Below, piece after piece: positions 8,458-17,086 of a stretch of DNA of 64,000 nucleotides. A program made the translations under genes and the position numbers. Under the pieces are notes generated by a model. The model did no database searches. It had not been told where the DNA came from and worked only from the letters and a program-made list of their open reading frames with translations. Source of the DNA: Pseudopedobacter saltans DSM 12145 (lineage in GTDB: Bacteria > Bacteroidota > Bacteroidia > Sphingobacteriales > Sphingobacteriaceae); the NCBI RefSeq assembly GCF_000190735.1, contig NC_015177.1, positions 3,224,001 through 3,288,000 on the forward strand, given 5' to 3'. Numbering within the stretch: the stretch's first letter is position 1; each line of letters begins with the position of its first letter.

Positions 8458-10116
8458 TTATAAATCGTCTTTCCCTGTATAGTCCAGATATTTAAAATGT
8501 GCTTCGTTGGAAGATGGCTGTCCATTGGAACTAGCATACAAACCAATAATACACCCTACAAATCCACCTGCTATTTTAGTACTCAGATATCTGCCATCGA
8601 CTTTATCTTTTACCAGCTTCCATTCTCCATTATTTTCGGCAAAGTAGAAAGCGTAATCAGCCCCATTGGCTACAACTTTCAATTGTACCTTACCCGACTT
8701 TTTAACCTGTTTCTGAATGACGAGATCCATAAATTGGTTTTCTGAACTTGCCCGATACAATTGCACCACATCATATTTCTCGAATTTGGATCTGCACAAA
8801 TAATAAAAGTGTTTTTCATTTTGGAAAATTACAATTCCTGCAGTTTCATTTCCATTTTTAGGCGTAAACTCAACTTCAGTACTCGCCTCAGCTTTCAAAT
8901 GCTGTAATCTTCGGCCTATAAACGAGGGATTTCCGGTTCCCAGAATGGTTTCAGGCCGTAGTTTCAGCGTCAGACCTTTTTGTTTGGAAAGAGAATACCA
9001 CGAATTGTCTTTCGTTCTCATGAACAGTAACGAATTGGCGATCGTATCTTTAAAAGTATAACGTTGCTGAAAATTTCCGTTTAAAGGAAAGGGAGCCTTT
9101 TCGGCTTGCTCTTTCCAATTAAAGGTATATTCGTACTGCACTTCCTCATGATCCGGATTAATAACGGGCCAGCCATCATCCGTCCATTTTACAGGTGCTA
9201 TAAAAGTCTCTCGGCCTGTATTATAATAATCGCCAGAATAAGGTCTTACAGCTAAAAACACTGCATAAGTATTTCCATCCGGGCCTTCAACCAAATCCGC
9301 ATGGCCTGTCGACGTAATCGGGTTAGATCTGTTTGGATTTAAGTTTCTTTGTGTTAAAATTGGATTTTTATCCCAGGGAATAAACGGACCTTTAACATCC
9401 TTACTTCTAAAAATCACTTGAGAATGGTTGATTGAAGTTCCTCCTTCCGCAGCACACAGATAATAAAAGTCCCCTCTTTTGTATAAATGCGGCCCCTCTA
9501 TCCAAACTGGTTTCTTAGCAAGGTCCACTCCACCATTTATCAAAATAGTTTCTTGCCCGCTAACTTTCAGATTTTGATAGTCAAACTCGTACATTCTGAT
9601 GGTTCTGTGTCCATCATACAAAGGTTTGAAATCCGGAGCATCACTATTATAAATGATATAAGCTTTATCTCCATCAAAAAAAATAGACGGGTCAATTCCC
9701 TTTACTTCGGGTAATTTTACTGGATTTGACCACGGACCAGCCGGATTAGTAGCCGTCACTACAAAATTTCCATCATTGTCGATATCTGTACAAACCACAT
9801 AAAAAATGCCTTTATGGTAGCTAATCGCCGGAGCAAACAATCCTCTGGATATCCGTTCACCCATAAAATCCATTTGTTCCGGTCTGTCGATAACATTTCC
9901 TATCTGCTTCCAATTTTTTAAATCTTTACTGTGAAAAACAGGAATTCCAGGAAAATAGGTAAAAGTGGAGTTAATTAAATAATAATCGTCCCCTACTTTT
10001 TCTATACTCGGATCTGGATAAAAACCTTTTAATATCGGGTTTTTAATGGTGATTTTGTCCTGGGCTACCGCTTGAATTGCCAAAAACAAACCTAATAATA
10101 AAGATAGTTTCTTCAT
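8458..10116 (-). CDS. GH43 beta-xylosidase/arabinofuranosidase with C-terminal beta-sandwich
   Basis: A 552-residue protein. The open frame starts at 10179, but the ATG at 10116 begins a clean signal peptide (MKKLSLLLG... ending AVAQ) and is preferred. The propeller shows Asp35 in FYPDPSIEKVGDDYYL, a second Asp in GIDPSIFF and the acid Glu in WIEGPHLYKRG. The C-terminal third (about residues 340-545) is the beta-sandwich seen in bacterial GH43 beta-xylosidases, with TPKNGNETAGIVIFQNE and FVGCIIGLYAS. It would cut xylobiose or arabinosyl groups. It is transcribed away from the GH95 gene across a 112-base gap holding a LacI-like operator. Confidence 0.93.
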   Translation of the reverse strand: MKKLSLLLGLFLAIQAVAQDKITIKNPILKGFYPDPSIEKVGDDYYLINSTFTYFPGIPVFHSKDLKNWKQIGNVIDRPEQMDFMGERISRGLFAPAISYHKGIFYVVCTDIDNDGNFVVTATNPAGPWSNPVKLPEVKGIDPSIFFDGDKAYIIYNSDAPDFKPLYDGHRTIRMYEFDYQNLKVSGQETILINGGVDLAKKPVWIEGPHLYKRGDFYYLCAAEGGTSINHSQVIFRSKDVKGPFIPWDKNPILTQRNLNPNRSNPITSTGHADLVEGPDGNTYAVFLAVRPYSGDYYNTGRETFIAPVKWTDDGWPVINPDHEEVQYEYTFNWKEQAEKAPFPLNGNFQQRYTFKDTIANSLLFMRTKDNSWYSLSKQKGLTLKLRPETILGTGNPSFIGRRLQHLKAEASTEVEFTPKNGNETAGIVIFQNEKHFYYLCRSKFEKYDVVQLYRASSENQFMDLVIQKQVKKSGKVQLKVVANGADYAFYFAENNGEWKLVKDKVDGRYLSTKIAGGFVGCIIGLYASSNGQPSSNEAHFKYLDYTGKDDL

Positions 10117-10163
10117 GCTTGCAACTGGGTTTACAGCCATGAAGTTAATAAATAATCTTGAAT

Positions 10164-10179
10164 ATGCAATCGGTTGCAT
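10164..10179. promoter_or_regulatory. LacI-type operator in the GH43/GH95 divergent gap
   Basis: The 16-base palindrome atgcaatcggttgcat matches the TGCAAYCGRTTGCA pattern found between susC and uxuA. It lies 48 bases upstream of the reverse GH43 start and 50 bases upstream of the forward GH95 start, so it could control both. LacI-family proteins bind such CG-centred palindromes; the actual binder is inferred. Confidence 0.75.
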
Positions 10180-10228
10180 TTATTTTTGAAAAAACATTTT
10201 TGTATTATTACTTGCAAATAAACCCGAA

Positions 10229-12535
10229 ATGAACCTTAAATCGTTTTTTACAATCTTGTTCGCACAAATCGCTTTTTTTATTTCAGCCACCTTGGCCCAG
10301 GATAAACAATTAAAACTATGGTATAACAAGCCTGCACTGGATTGGAATGAGGCTTTGCCAGTAGGAAATGGTTCACTGGGTGCTATGATTTTTGGAAATA
10401 CATTTAACGAGGTATTACAACTTAATGAATCGTCAGTTTGGGCGGGAAAAGATGAAGACTTTGTAAATCCCAGGGCAAAAGCCTCCTTAAAGAAAGTAAG
10501 GAATCTCTTATTTCAGGAAAAATATACAGAAGCACAGGATCTGGCTGATAGCTCGCTTATGGGCGATAAGAAAATATGGAGCTCTTATCAGGAATTAGGA
10601 AATTTGAGGCTGGATTTTAAAAAATCAAACCGATCTGTCTCTAATTATAACCGGGAACTGAATATTGAAAATGCTATTGCAACAACTACGTTTAATGTTG
10701 ACGGTACCCTTTTTGAAAGAGAAGTATTTTCAAGTGCCGTTGCCAACACCGTCTTTATTAAATTATCTTCTAATAAAACTAAACAAATCAGCCTGACTAT
10801 TGGAATGGACAGAGCCGGAAATCTGGCAAAAATATCAGCTAGTGATCATCAAATCTACTTAACGGAACATGTAAATAATGGCGTTGGCGTAATCTTACAT
10901 TCCATTGCAAACATCGCAAATAAAGGAGGGAGGCTAAGTGTAAGTAATAACAAAATTATAGTAGAAAATGCGGACGAGGTTGTTATAACTTTAGCAGCGG
11001 CTACAAACTTCAATCATACGAATCCTTTAGAAACGGTTAAATCAAGAATCTCTGAATCCTTAGCAAAAGCTTATCAGCAACATAAAGAGGAACATATTAA
11101 AGATTATCAGCAATATTTCAACCGTGTAAAACTGAATTTAGGCAACAACAATTCTTCACTATTCCCTACCGATGCCAGACTAAGTGCGCTAAAAAACGGG
11201 AACTTTGATCCTTCGCTGATTACTCTTTTTTACCAATACGGCAGGTATCTATTAATATCAAGTTCGCGACCAGGTGGATTACCGGCAAATTTACAGGGAA
11301 TCTGGGCTGAAGGATTACAGGTTCCATGGAATGGCGATTATCATATTAACATTAATGCACAGATGAATTATTGGCTGGCAGAAAACACCAATCTTTCTGA
11401 GATGCATATGCCTTTCCTGGATTATCTAACCAATCTTGGCAAAGATGGAAAGAAAACAGCCAAAGATATGTATGGTTTATCCGGAGAAGTCGCCCATTTT
11501 GCCAGCGATATTTTCTATTATACAGAACCCTGGGGAAAGCCAAAATGGGCGATGTGGCCAACGGGTTTAGCCTGGTGTTCTCAACATGCCTGGGAGCATT
11601 ATTTGTACACACAGGATAAAGCTTTTTTAGAGAAACAGGGATACGAGATCTTAAAACAATCATCTATTTTCTTTCTGGACTGGCTGGTTAAAAATCCTAA
11701 AACGGGATTGCTAGTTTCTGGTCCTTCTATTTCTCCTGAAAACACATTTAAAACTCCAGACGGCAAAATTGCTACAGTGATTATGGGTCCCGCTATGGAT
11801 CATATGATTATCAGAGAATTATTTGGTAATACGATTTCCGCAGCCCAAATACTCGGGAAGGATAAAAAGCTCGTAACGAAATTACAAAAAGCCTTAAAGC
11901 AATTGACTCCAACGCAAATTGGATCTGACGGCAGAATTTTAGAATGGTCCGAAGAGCTCCCTGAAGCAGAACCTGGGCATCGTCACATTTCACATCTTTT
12001 CGGTTTATATCCGGGAAGAGAGATAACAGACAAAAACCCCGAAACTTTTAATGCTGCAAAAAAAACGATAGACTATAGGTTGAGCCATGGCGGTGGTCAT
12101 ACTGGTTGGAGCAGAGCCTGGATTATCAACTTCTTTGCCCGACTTCATGATGGAGAAAAAGCTTATGAAAATCTGGAGCTTTTATTAAAAAAATCTACAT
12201 TATATAACCTGTTCGACAATCATCCCCCCTTTCAGATAGATGGGAACTTTGGAGCGACAGCGGGAATAACAGAAATGCTGATGCAAAGTCATACCAATCA
12301 AATTAATTTACTCCCTGCGCTGCCTTCTGTATGGAAAGACGGCGAAATATGTGGGATTGTTGCTCGTGGCGGTTTCGAATTAGATATTGTTTGGGGGAAC
12401 AACGAACTAAAAGAAGTTGTAGTTACTTCCAAAACAGGAAATACATTAAATTTGGAATATAAGGGAAAGGTACATCAAACTGCTACATCAAAAGGAAACA
12501 CCTATCGCTTTAATAAGAATTTAGAGCTTCTATAG
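10229..12535 (+). CDS. GH95 alpha-L-fucosidase/alpha-L-galactosidase
   Basis: A 768-residue secreted enzyme (signal peptide ending ATLAQ). Family landmarks in order: WNEALPVGNGSLGAMIFG near the N-terminus, SSRPGGLPANLQGIWAEG, the Asn-bearing NINAQMNYWLAE, the catalytic Glu in SISPENTF, GHRHISHLFGLYPG and IDGNFGATAGITEM near the C-terminus. GH95 enzymes remove alpha-1,2-linked L-fucose or L-galactose; in a xylan/pectin island either could cap a hemicellulose side chain. It is a single forward gene, divergent from GH43 and probably under the operator at 10164. Substrate preference cannot be settled from motifs alone. Confidence 0.94.
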   Translation: MNLKSFFTILFAQIAFFISATLAQDKQLKLWYNKPALDWNEALPVGNGSLGAMIFGNTFNEVLQLNESSVWAGKDEDFVNPRAKASLKKVRNLLFQEKYTEAQDLADSSLMGDKKIWSSYQELGNLRLDFKKSNRSVSNYNRELNIENAIATTTFNVDGTLFEREVFSSAVANTVFIKLSSNKTKQISLTIGMDRAGNLAKISASDHQIYLTEHVNNGVGVILHSIANIANKGGRLSVSNNKIIVENADEVVITLAAATNFNHTNPLETVKSRISESLAKAYQQHKEEHIKDYQQYFNRVKLNLGNNNSSLFPTDARLSALKNGNFDPSLITLFYQYGRYLLISSSRPGGLPANLQGIWAEGLQVPWNGDYHININAQMNYWLAENTNLSEMHMPFLDYLTNLGKDGKKTAKDMYGLSGEVAHFASDIFYYTEPWGKPKWAMWPTGLAWCSQHAWEHYLYTQDKAFLEKQGYEILKQSSIFFLDWLVKNPKTGLLVSGPSISPENTFKTPDGKIATVIMGPAMDHMIIRELFGNTISAAQILGKDKKLVTKLQKALKQLTPTQIGSDGRILEWSEELPEAEPGHRHISHLFGLYPGREITDKNPETFNAAKKTIDYRLSHGGGHTGWSRAWIINFFARLHDGEKAYENLELLLKKSTLYNLFDNHPPFQIDGNFGATAGITEMLMQSHTNQINLLPALPSVWKDGEICGIVARGGFELDIVWGNNELKEVVVTSKTGNTLNLEYKGKVHQTATSKGNTYRFNKNLELL

Positions 12536-12887
12536 TTTGCTTTATATTATTTGAGTTTGGACAAGAACATAGAACATATTTGTTCTTCTGAGCCTCATCA
12601 ACAAGTTCGCATATTGTAACCAACTTACCATGCTGAACTTGAATCAACATCTCTTAGATAGTGAGTGAGATGAATAATTATGCTTTCTATCTGAAAGTAA
12701 ATAGTAAAAATCAGGTGTTTATGTATAAACAGTACAAAAATGAGCGGCTGTATCCCTACAGCCGCCTCAACCAATTATAATAACCCATTACCTATGTGGC
12801 CAAATTGTAAAAGAGCAGAGTAATTATCTCAGCACTTGCAAAAGACATGTGATGTTTTTTTTGAAAAAATAAGACTCTTATTAAAAA
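12536..12887. other. Intergenic gap between convergent genes, with small hairpins
   Basis: No gene is visible in these 352 bases. They hold a 7-base inverted repeat at 12563-12587, a degenerate copy of a dispersed intergenic word at 12630-12660 (tgctgaacttgaatcaacat), and a 9-base perfect hairpin gcggctgta/tacagccgc at 12744-12765 without a T-run. One of the hairpins may serve as terminator for GH95 or the convergent parvulin-like gene. Confidence 0.5.
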
Positions 12888-14525
12888 TTAATATACTTTA
12901 TAATTGATTTCGTTTTTTACTGGATAAAGAGCCTTCAAATCTGTTAAATATGCAGTCATTCTATATTTGAGTTTTTCATTTCGTATCTCCTTTATTAAGA
13001 CTTCTTTCATTTCATTCATATTCTTAACTCTCTGACCAGATTCCGACTCCTTTACCACTACGACATATTGCCCATTGTGAAAGAACGGCCTTAGCACACT
13101 TCCATTGTTAATAGAAAAAATCATATTTTTAACAGTATCAGGAAAAAGAGTACTTTGATTATTTAATTGTTTCCGTTCTACATTTTTAATACCCAGTAGT
13201 TTATTTATTTCTCGTCCATCTTTTTTTAGATTTATCATGCCTGTTATAGCATTACTAAGGTTATCAAAATAGTAAATACTGACATTCACTTCTGTGGCCT
13301 GAATAAATCCTGCTTTACCTAAATCATATTTTTCCTTCAATTCTTTGTCAGAAATATTAATCCCTTCTCTCATTTGTCTTTCATATAGACTATAAATGAT
13401 ATTCTTTTTATAATTTTCTTTATCAAGTAAAAATCTACGTTCCCGCGTTAATCCATATTCCTTCGCTTTCTGATAAGCATAAACATCATAAACCATAGCC
13501 TGTAAATAGTAGTGAATATCAGCTTCTTGTTCTATTGCTCTTTTCAGCGGGAGATAATTGTAATAGTCAATAAATTGATTTACGGAAATAGTTTTTGTCT
13601 GCTTGTCGAAATTATAAGAGATGAGATTTAATTGTAGATAATCTGAAAATGTTTTTTTATCAAACTCATGCATTCCCCAATAGTTTGCCATATATTTTAT
13701 TAATCGAGACAGCGCTTCGTTATTTATAAATGCCTGTGATTTTTGCTCGATTTCTTTTTGATATTTTGCTCTTGCTTTTACTTGCTCTTCACGTACCAAG
13801 AAATTAATGATCTCACTTTTAATACTATTCATATCCGATTCAGATCTGATAGCAATGTCTTTTACATGAACAAGATAATAGCGGGTATTGGAAGATTCAA
13901 AAAAAATGATCTCATTCGATTTCAAAGCCGAAGCTATTTCTATTTTATTGTCAAACAGTGCAAAAGGCCATTTAAGGGTATCGACTTTAAATTCGGCAAC
14001 TTTGACTTCAGAATTCTTGGTGACTGCATTATCGAATTCTGAACGATTTCTTACAACACGTTCTCCTATAAGTTTAACAACTTGTTGATAGTTTTCAAAA
14101 TCTAAATACTCGACTATTATATTTTTTGAAGCAGCCCGTAAAGCATCCTCTGCTTCGCCTGCGGTCAACTCCTCCTTCGCCATTTTTTCATCAAGCAGTC
14201 CACCTGGTTGACTCAACACGAGGTGCTCCATGCCCTCAACTTTAGCGCTTACTTCTTTAAGCGTATCAAACCCTTTTTCGTAAGCATCAGCAAGTAAATA
14301 GGTATGGTTAACAAAGCTTTGAAGCCATTCTTTCACATGATCAGATGTTGGATTAGAATTATTTTTTCTGATAAAATCTACTTTAAAAATATTTAGATTC
14401 TTCTCCAGCTCATATTGGGTAATATCAACTTTCCCTATAGATAAAATTACCTTATCTGCTACTTGAGCTTGAATGTTTAAAAAATTGAAAACTAATAAAT
14501 GTAAAATAAAGAGCTTTTTTAGCAT
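12888..14525 (-). CDS. SurA/parvulin-like periplasmic peptidyl-prolyl isomerase or chaperone
   Basis: A 545-residue protein with signal peptide (MLKKLFILHLL... ending IQAQ). The N-terminal part resembles the SurA N-domain (ILSIGKVDITQYELEKNL). Two parvulin-like stretches are suggested by TRYYLVHVKDI (about residue 215) and HNGQYVVVVKESESG (about residue 490). Such proteins help outer-membrane and secreted proteins fold in the periplasm. It lies 109 bases downstream of the small secreted gene and is the last gene of the susC-susD reverse block, so it may serve that import system or its surface proteins. Sequence similarity to classical SurA is weak; isomerase activity is unproven. Confidence 0.7.
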   Translation of the reverse strand: MLKKLFILHLLVFNFLNIQAQVADKVILSIGKVDITQYELEKNLNIFKVDFIRKNNSNPTSDHVKEWLQSFVNHTYLLADAYEKGFDTLKEVSAKVEGMEHLVLSQPGGLLDEKMAKEELTAGEAEDALRAASKNIIVEYLDFENYQQVVKLIGERVVRNRSEFDNAVTKNSEVKVAEFKVDTLKWPFALFDNKIEIASALKSNEIIFFESSNTRYYLVHVKDIAIRSESDMNSIKSEIINFLVREEQVKARAKYQKEIEQKSQAFINNEALSRLIKYMANYWGMHEFDKKTFSDYLQLNLISYNFDKQTKTISVNQFIDYYNYLPLKRAIEQEADIHYYLQAMVYDVYAYQKAKEYGLTRERRFLLDKENYKKNIIYSLYERQMREGINISDKELKEKYDLGKAGFIQATEVNVSIYYFDNLSNAITGMINLKKDGREINKLLGIKNVERKQLNNQSTLFPDTVKNMIFSINNGSVLRPFFHNGQYVVVVKESESGQRVKNMNEMKEVLIKEIRNEKLKYRMTAYLTDLKALYPVKNEINYKVY

Positions 14526-14634
14526 AAACAGGTTATCAACTAAAAAATTAATAATGATTTTTTTTAACAGCTAACTCCAATTAAAATTAATTTCTAGTGC
14601 AATTGATCACTTGTTGTTGAATAACCGATTAGAA

Positions 14635-15015
14635 CTACCAATAGGCACCTATTTGACCTGTACCATCTTTAGTAGAACCGAGAGCTAAATAAAGAATGCC
14701 ATCTGTGTTCTCCGATGCAGAGAAAGTGGTTCCTCCATAATTCCCTCCTACACTTGAGGCTGTATAAAGCCACATACGACCTCCTAAATCTGCCTCTGCA
14801 CCAGTGATATTCCCTGATGAACTAATATAAAAATAAGTTGAAATAATAACCGGCACTCCCGGAGTTATATAATAAAGTTGCTGATACCCTGTACCATAAG
14901 CAGAGTAGCAAAAAACATTATGAGAACTCTGAATTCCACACTGTGCAAAAGTTTTAGTATTGTCTATTAACAACAGACAGAATGTAAAACATGATAAAAT
15001 TAGTAACTTTTTCAT
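14635..15015 (-). CDS. Small secreted protein of unknown function
   Basis: I do not recognise this 126-residue protein. A signal peptide (MKKLLILSCF... ending TFAQ) precedes a mature part of about 100 residues rich in Gly, Ser, Thr and Tyr, with two Cys close to its N-terminus (CGIQSSHNVFC) that could form a disulfide. The pattern is that of a small all-beta secreted protein. It is located between susD (98 bases upstream) and the parvulin-like gene, on the same strand, so it may be a surface accessory of the SusCD system. No T9SS tail or lipobox is visible. Confidence 0.65.
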   Translation of the reverse strand: MKKLLILSCFTFCLLLIDNTKTFAQCGIQSSHNVFCYSAYGTGYQQLYYITPGVPVIISTYFYISSSGNITGAEADLGGRMWLYTASSVGGNYGGTTFSASENTDGILYLALGSTKDGTGQIGAYW

Positions 15016-15069
15016 TTTTTGTTTTTAAAGGTTTACATAAACAATTGGAGTTAGCATTGAGAGGTTAAT

Positions 15070-15093
15070 ACAGAGGAGACTATGCTCCTCTGT
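15070..15093 (-). terminator. Hairpin downstream of susD
   Basis: Perfect 9-base arms acagaggag (15070-15078) and ctcctctgt (15085-15093) with a 6-base loop, 21 bases after the susD stop on the reverse strand. No T-run follows, so it may attenuate rather than end transcription, lowering expression of the two downstream genes. Confidence 0.5.
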
Positions 15094-15113
15094 GGTGATT
15101 ACATTTTAAGATA

Positions 15114-17075
15114 TTAATTATATCCTGGGTTTTGATAATTCTTTTTATAAGCCGCATCTCCACTCATCCGATCTAATTGCCCCTGAGGAATAGGTCTCAA
15201 ATAAAGATATTTTGGCAACTCTCTATTGACTGTAACAGGCGCTGTTCCACCTACTTGGGAAATACGATAAGAACCAGCATATTCCTCCCATTTTTGCGTC
15301 CGGGCTAAATCATGCCAACGATAGCCTTCACCAAAGAATTCTCTGGATCTTTCATCTAAAATATAGTTAATATCTATTACCGCAGGAGTGGCAGCCATCA
15401 TTGCCGCAGAGTTATCAGCAATCTTAGTGACATTTTCAGCCACATCAAACCTCCACTTTCCTGCTCTTGCTCTAATAACATTTATTAAATCACGAGCACT
15501 TTTTCCAGCTTGAACATTGGCGCCTTTAACAGCCGCCTCCGCCGCAACGAAATAGAATTCAGAAAACTTTAAAATATTAAAAGGGCGAGAACTTGCGATT
15601 TTGTCATCATTGTAATCGCTAGCCTTTCTATAAGCTCCTAGCTTCCATAGTCCAGGGTAAATATTTCTTGAAATTTTATCTAGCGGAATTACAAAGTCAG
15701 CCCTTCCAGGTAAAAATCCAGCTTCGGTACCATCCTGGTTAAGAATAACGTTATTTGGATTGGGGTTTGGATCTACTGGATAACTGATTCCTCCCGGATC
15801 AGAAGGCAGAAAAGAGAGTATTTTGTCATTCGGTGCTATTGGCAAATAATTTGCTCCGTATAAAATATTTTCTGCCCTATTGGGATTGAGTTTCCAAGTC
15901 GCTCTATAAACTGTCGTAAAAGTCCCATTAAACCTAGAGTCACTTGTTTTATCTGCAAATGTTCGCGTAAATACATCTATAGGAGGTGCCATACGCATCC
16001 ATGGTCGTGTATACGATTGACCAGCCTGAACTGTTCTAAACGTAGCATCAACAGAAGACCAGGTTCCAGCTGTTTTACTTGCTTTAAGATTCTGAAAATA
16101 CCATGTAACCATCCAACCCGCTTGGTTCTGACCATCGCCACCATCCCATCCGGTAATATTACTCTCGCTGTATTGAGCATTCGCCTCTGTATGATCAGCA
16201 AAGAGCATAATTTCACTATTACGATCATTTTGTGCGAGATTCACGTCATAAAAAGTTGGCTGTAAACTGTATGATCCGGGACTATCAATACCTGTTACCG
16301 CGATATCGTAGGCTTTTTGAAAATACCATTGTGCATCGTGCCCATCGGGATCGTTTCTAGCAGTTTCTGGATAAGTTGGAACATTATTTGGATTTTGAAG
16401 CCACCAACCATACGTCAAATAAGCCTTTGCTAACGTAAGACGAGCAACATTCTTTGTAACGGCTCCAATTACCCTTGGATTATCCTGTAACTCATTAATA
16501 GCTTGAAGTAAATCAGGAAATACACCTTTCGTATAAACCTCTGGCACCGTATTTCTAACAGAGGTTAAGGTTGGTGTAGTGTTATATTGGAGTATTCCAC
16601 CCCCTAAATCCAGAGGAACACCGCCGAAAGTCTGAACAAGAAGAAAATAGGAAAATGCTCTGAAAAATCTAGCCTCTGAAATGAGTGAGGGAGAAATACC
16701 CGCTTCAGTACCATTTGCTATGATGCCACTTGCTGAATTAATATTTGCGTAAGCAGTATTCCATAAAACGTCCCATCTACTATTTTGAGCATCGGGAATA
16801 CCCAAACCAGATAAATCCGCTGCTCTGAAATTTCCATCTGCCTGAGAGCCGTAGGTGTATTCATCTGTTCCAGTTTCCGTGGCATTATAATAATACGGTT
16901 GTCCGTAAAGCCTCCGCAACCCCGAGTACAAACCCGTTAATCCGCCTCTAATACCATCTTCAGTTTTAAAGAAACCAGGTTCAAATCTATCACGAGGGGT
17001 TTCTTCCAGAATATCATTACAGCCAGTTGCTAGAAACAAACTGGTAACTGCTAACATCTTATTTAACTTTTGCAT
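15114..17075 (-). CDS. SusD/RagB-family outer-membrane glycan-binding lipoprotein
   Basis: A 653-residue lipoprotein (lipobox FLATGC, Cys19) that forms the lid of a SusC transporter and binds oligosaccharides at the cell surface. Visible landmarks are DILEETPRDRF after the lipid site, the helical TPR-like region with SEARFFRAFSYFLLVQTFGGVPL, and the C-terminal DERSREFFGEGYRWHDLAR motif followed by the ending LYLRPIPQ. It is 11 bases downstream of susC. Given its neighbours (uxuA, xylanases, pectinases) it probably captures uronate-bearing xylan or pectin fragments; specificity is inferred from context. Confidence 0.96.
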   Translation of the reverse strand: MQKLNKMLAVTSLFLATGCNDILEETPRDRFEPGFFKTEDGIRGGLTGLYSGLRRLYGQPYYYNATETGTDEYTYGSQADGNFRAADLSGLGIPDAQNSRWDVLWNTAYANINSASGIIANGTEAGISPSLISEARFFRAFSYFLLVQTFGGVPLDLGGGILQYNTTPTLTSVRNTVPEVYTKGVFPDLLQAINELQDNPRVIGAVTKNVARLTLAKAYLTYGWWLQNPNNVPTYPETARNDPDGHDAQWYFQKAYDIAVTGIDSPGSYSLQPTFYDVNLAQNDRNSEIMLFADHTEANAQYSESNITGWDGGDGQNQAGWMVTWYFQNLKASKTAGTWSSVDATFRTVQAGQSYTRPWMRMAPPIDVFTRTFADKTSDSRFNGTFTTVYRATWKLNPNRAENILYGANYLPIAPNDKILSFLPSDPGGISYPVDPNPNPNNVILNQDGTEAGFLPGRADFVIPLDKISRNIYPGLWKLGAYRKASDYNDDKIASSRPFNILKFSEFYFVAAEAAVKGANVQAGKSARDLINVIRARAGKWRFDVAENVTKIADNSAAMMAATPAVIDINYILDERSREFFGEGYRWHDLARTQKWEEYAGSYRISQVGGTAPVTVNRELPKYLYLRPIPQGQLDRMSGDAAYKKNYQNPGYN

Positions 17076-17086
17076 AACTAGTAATT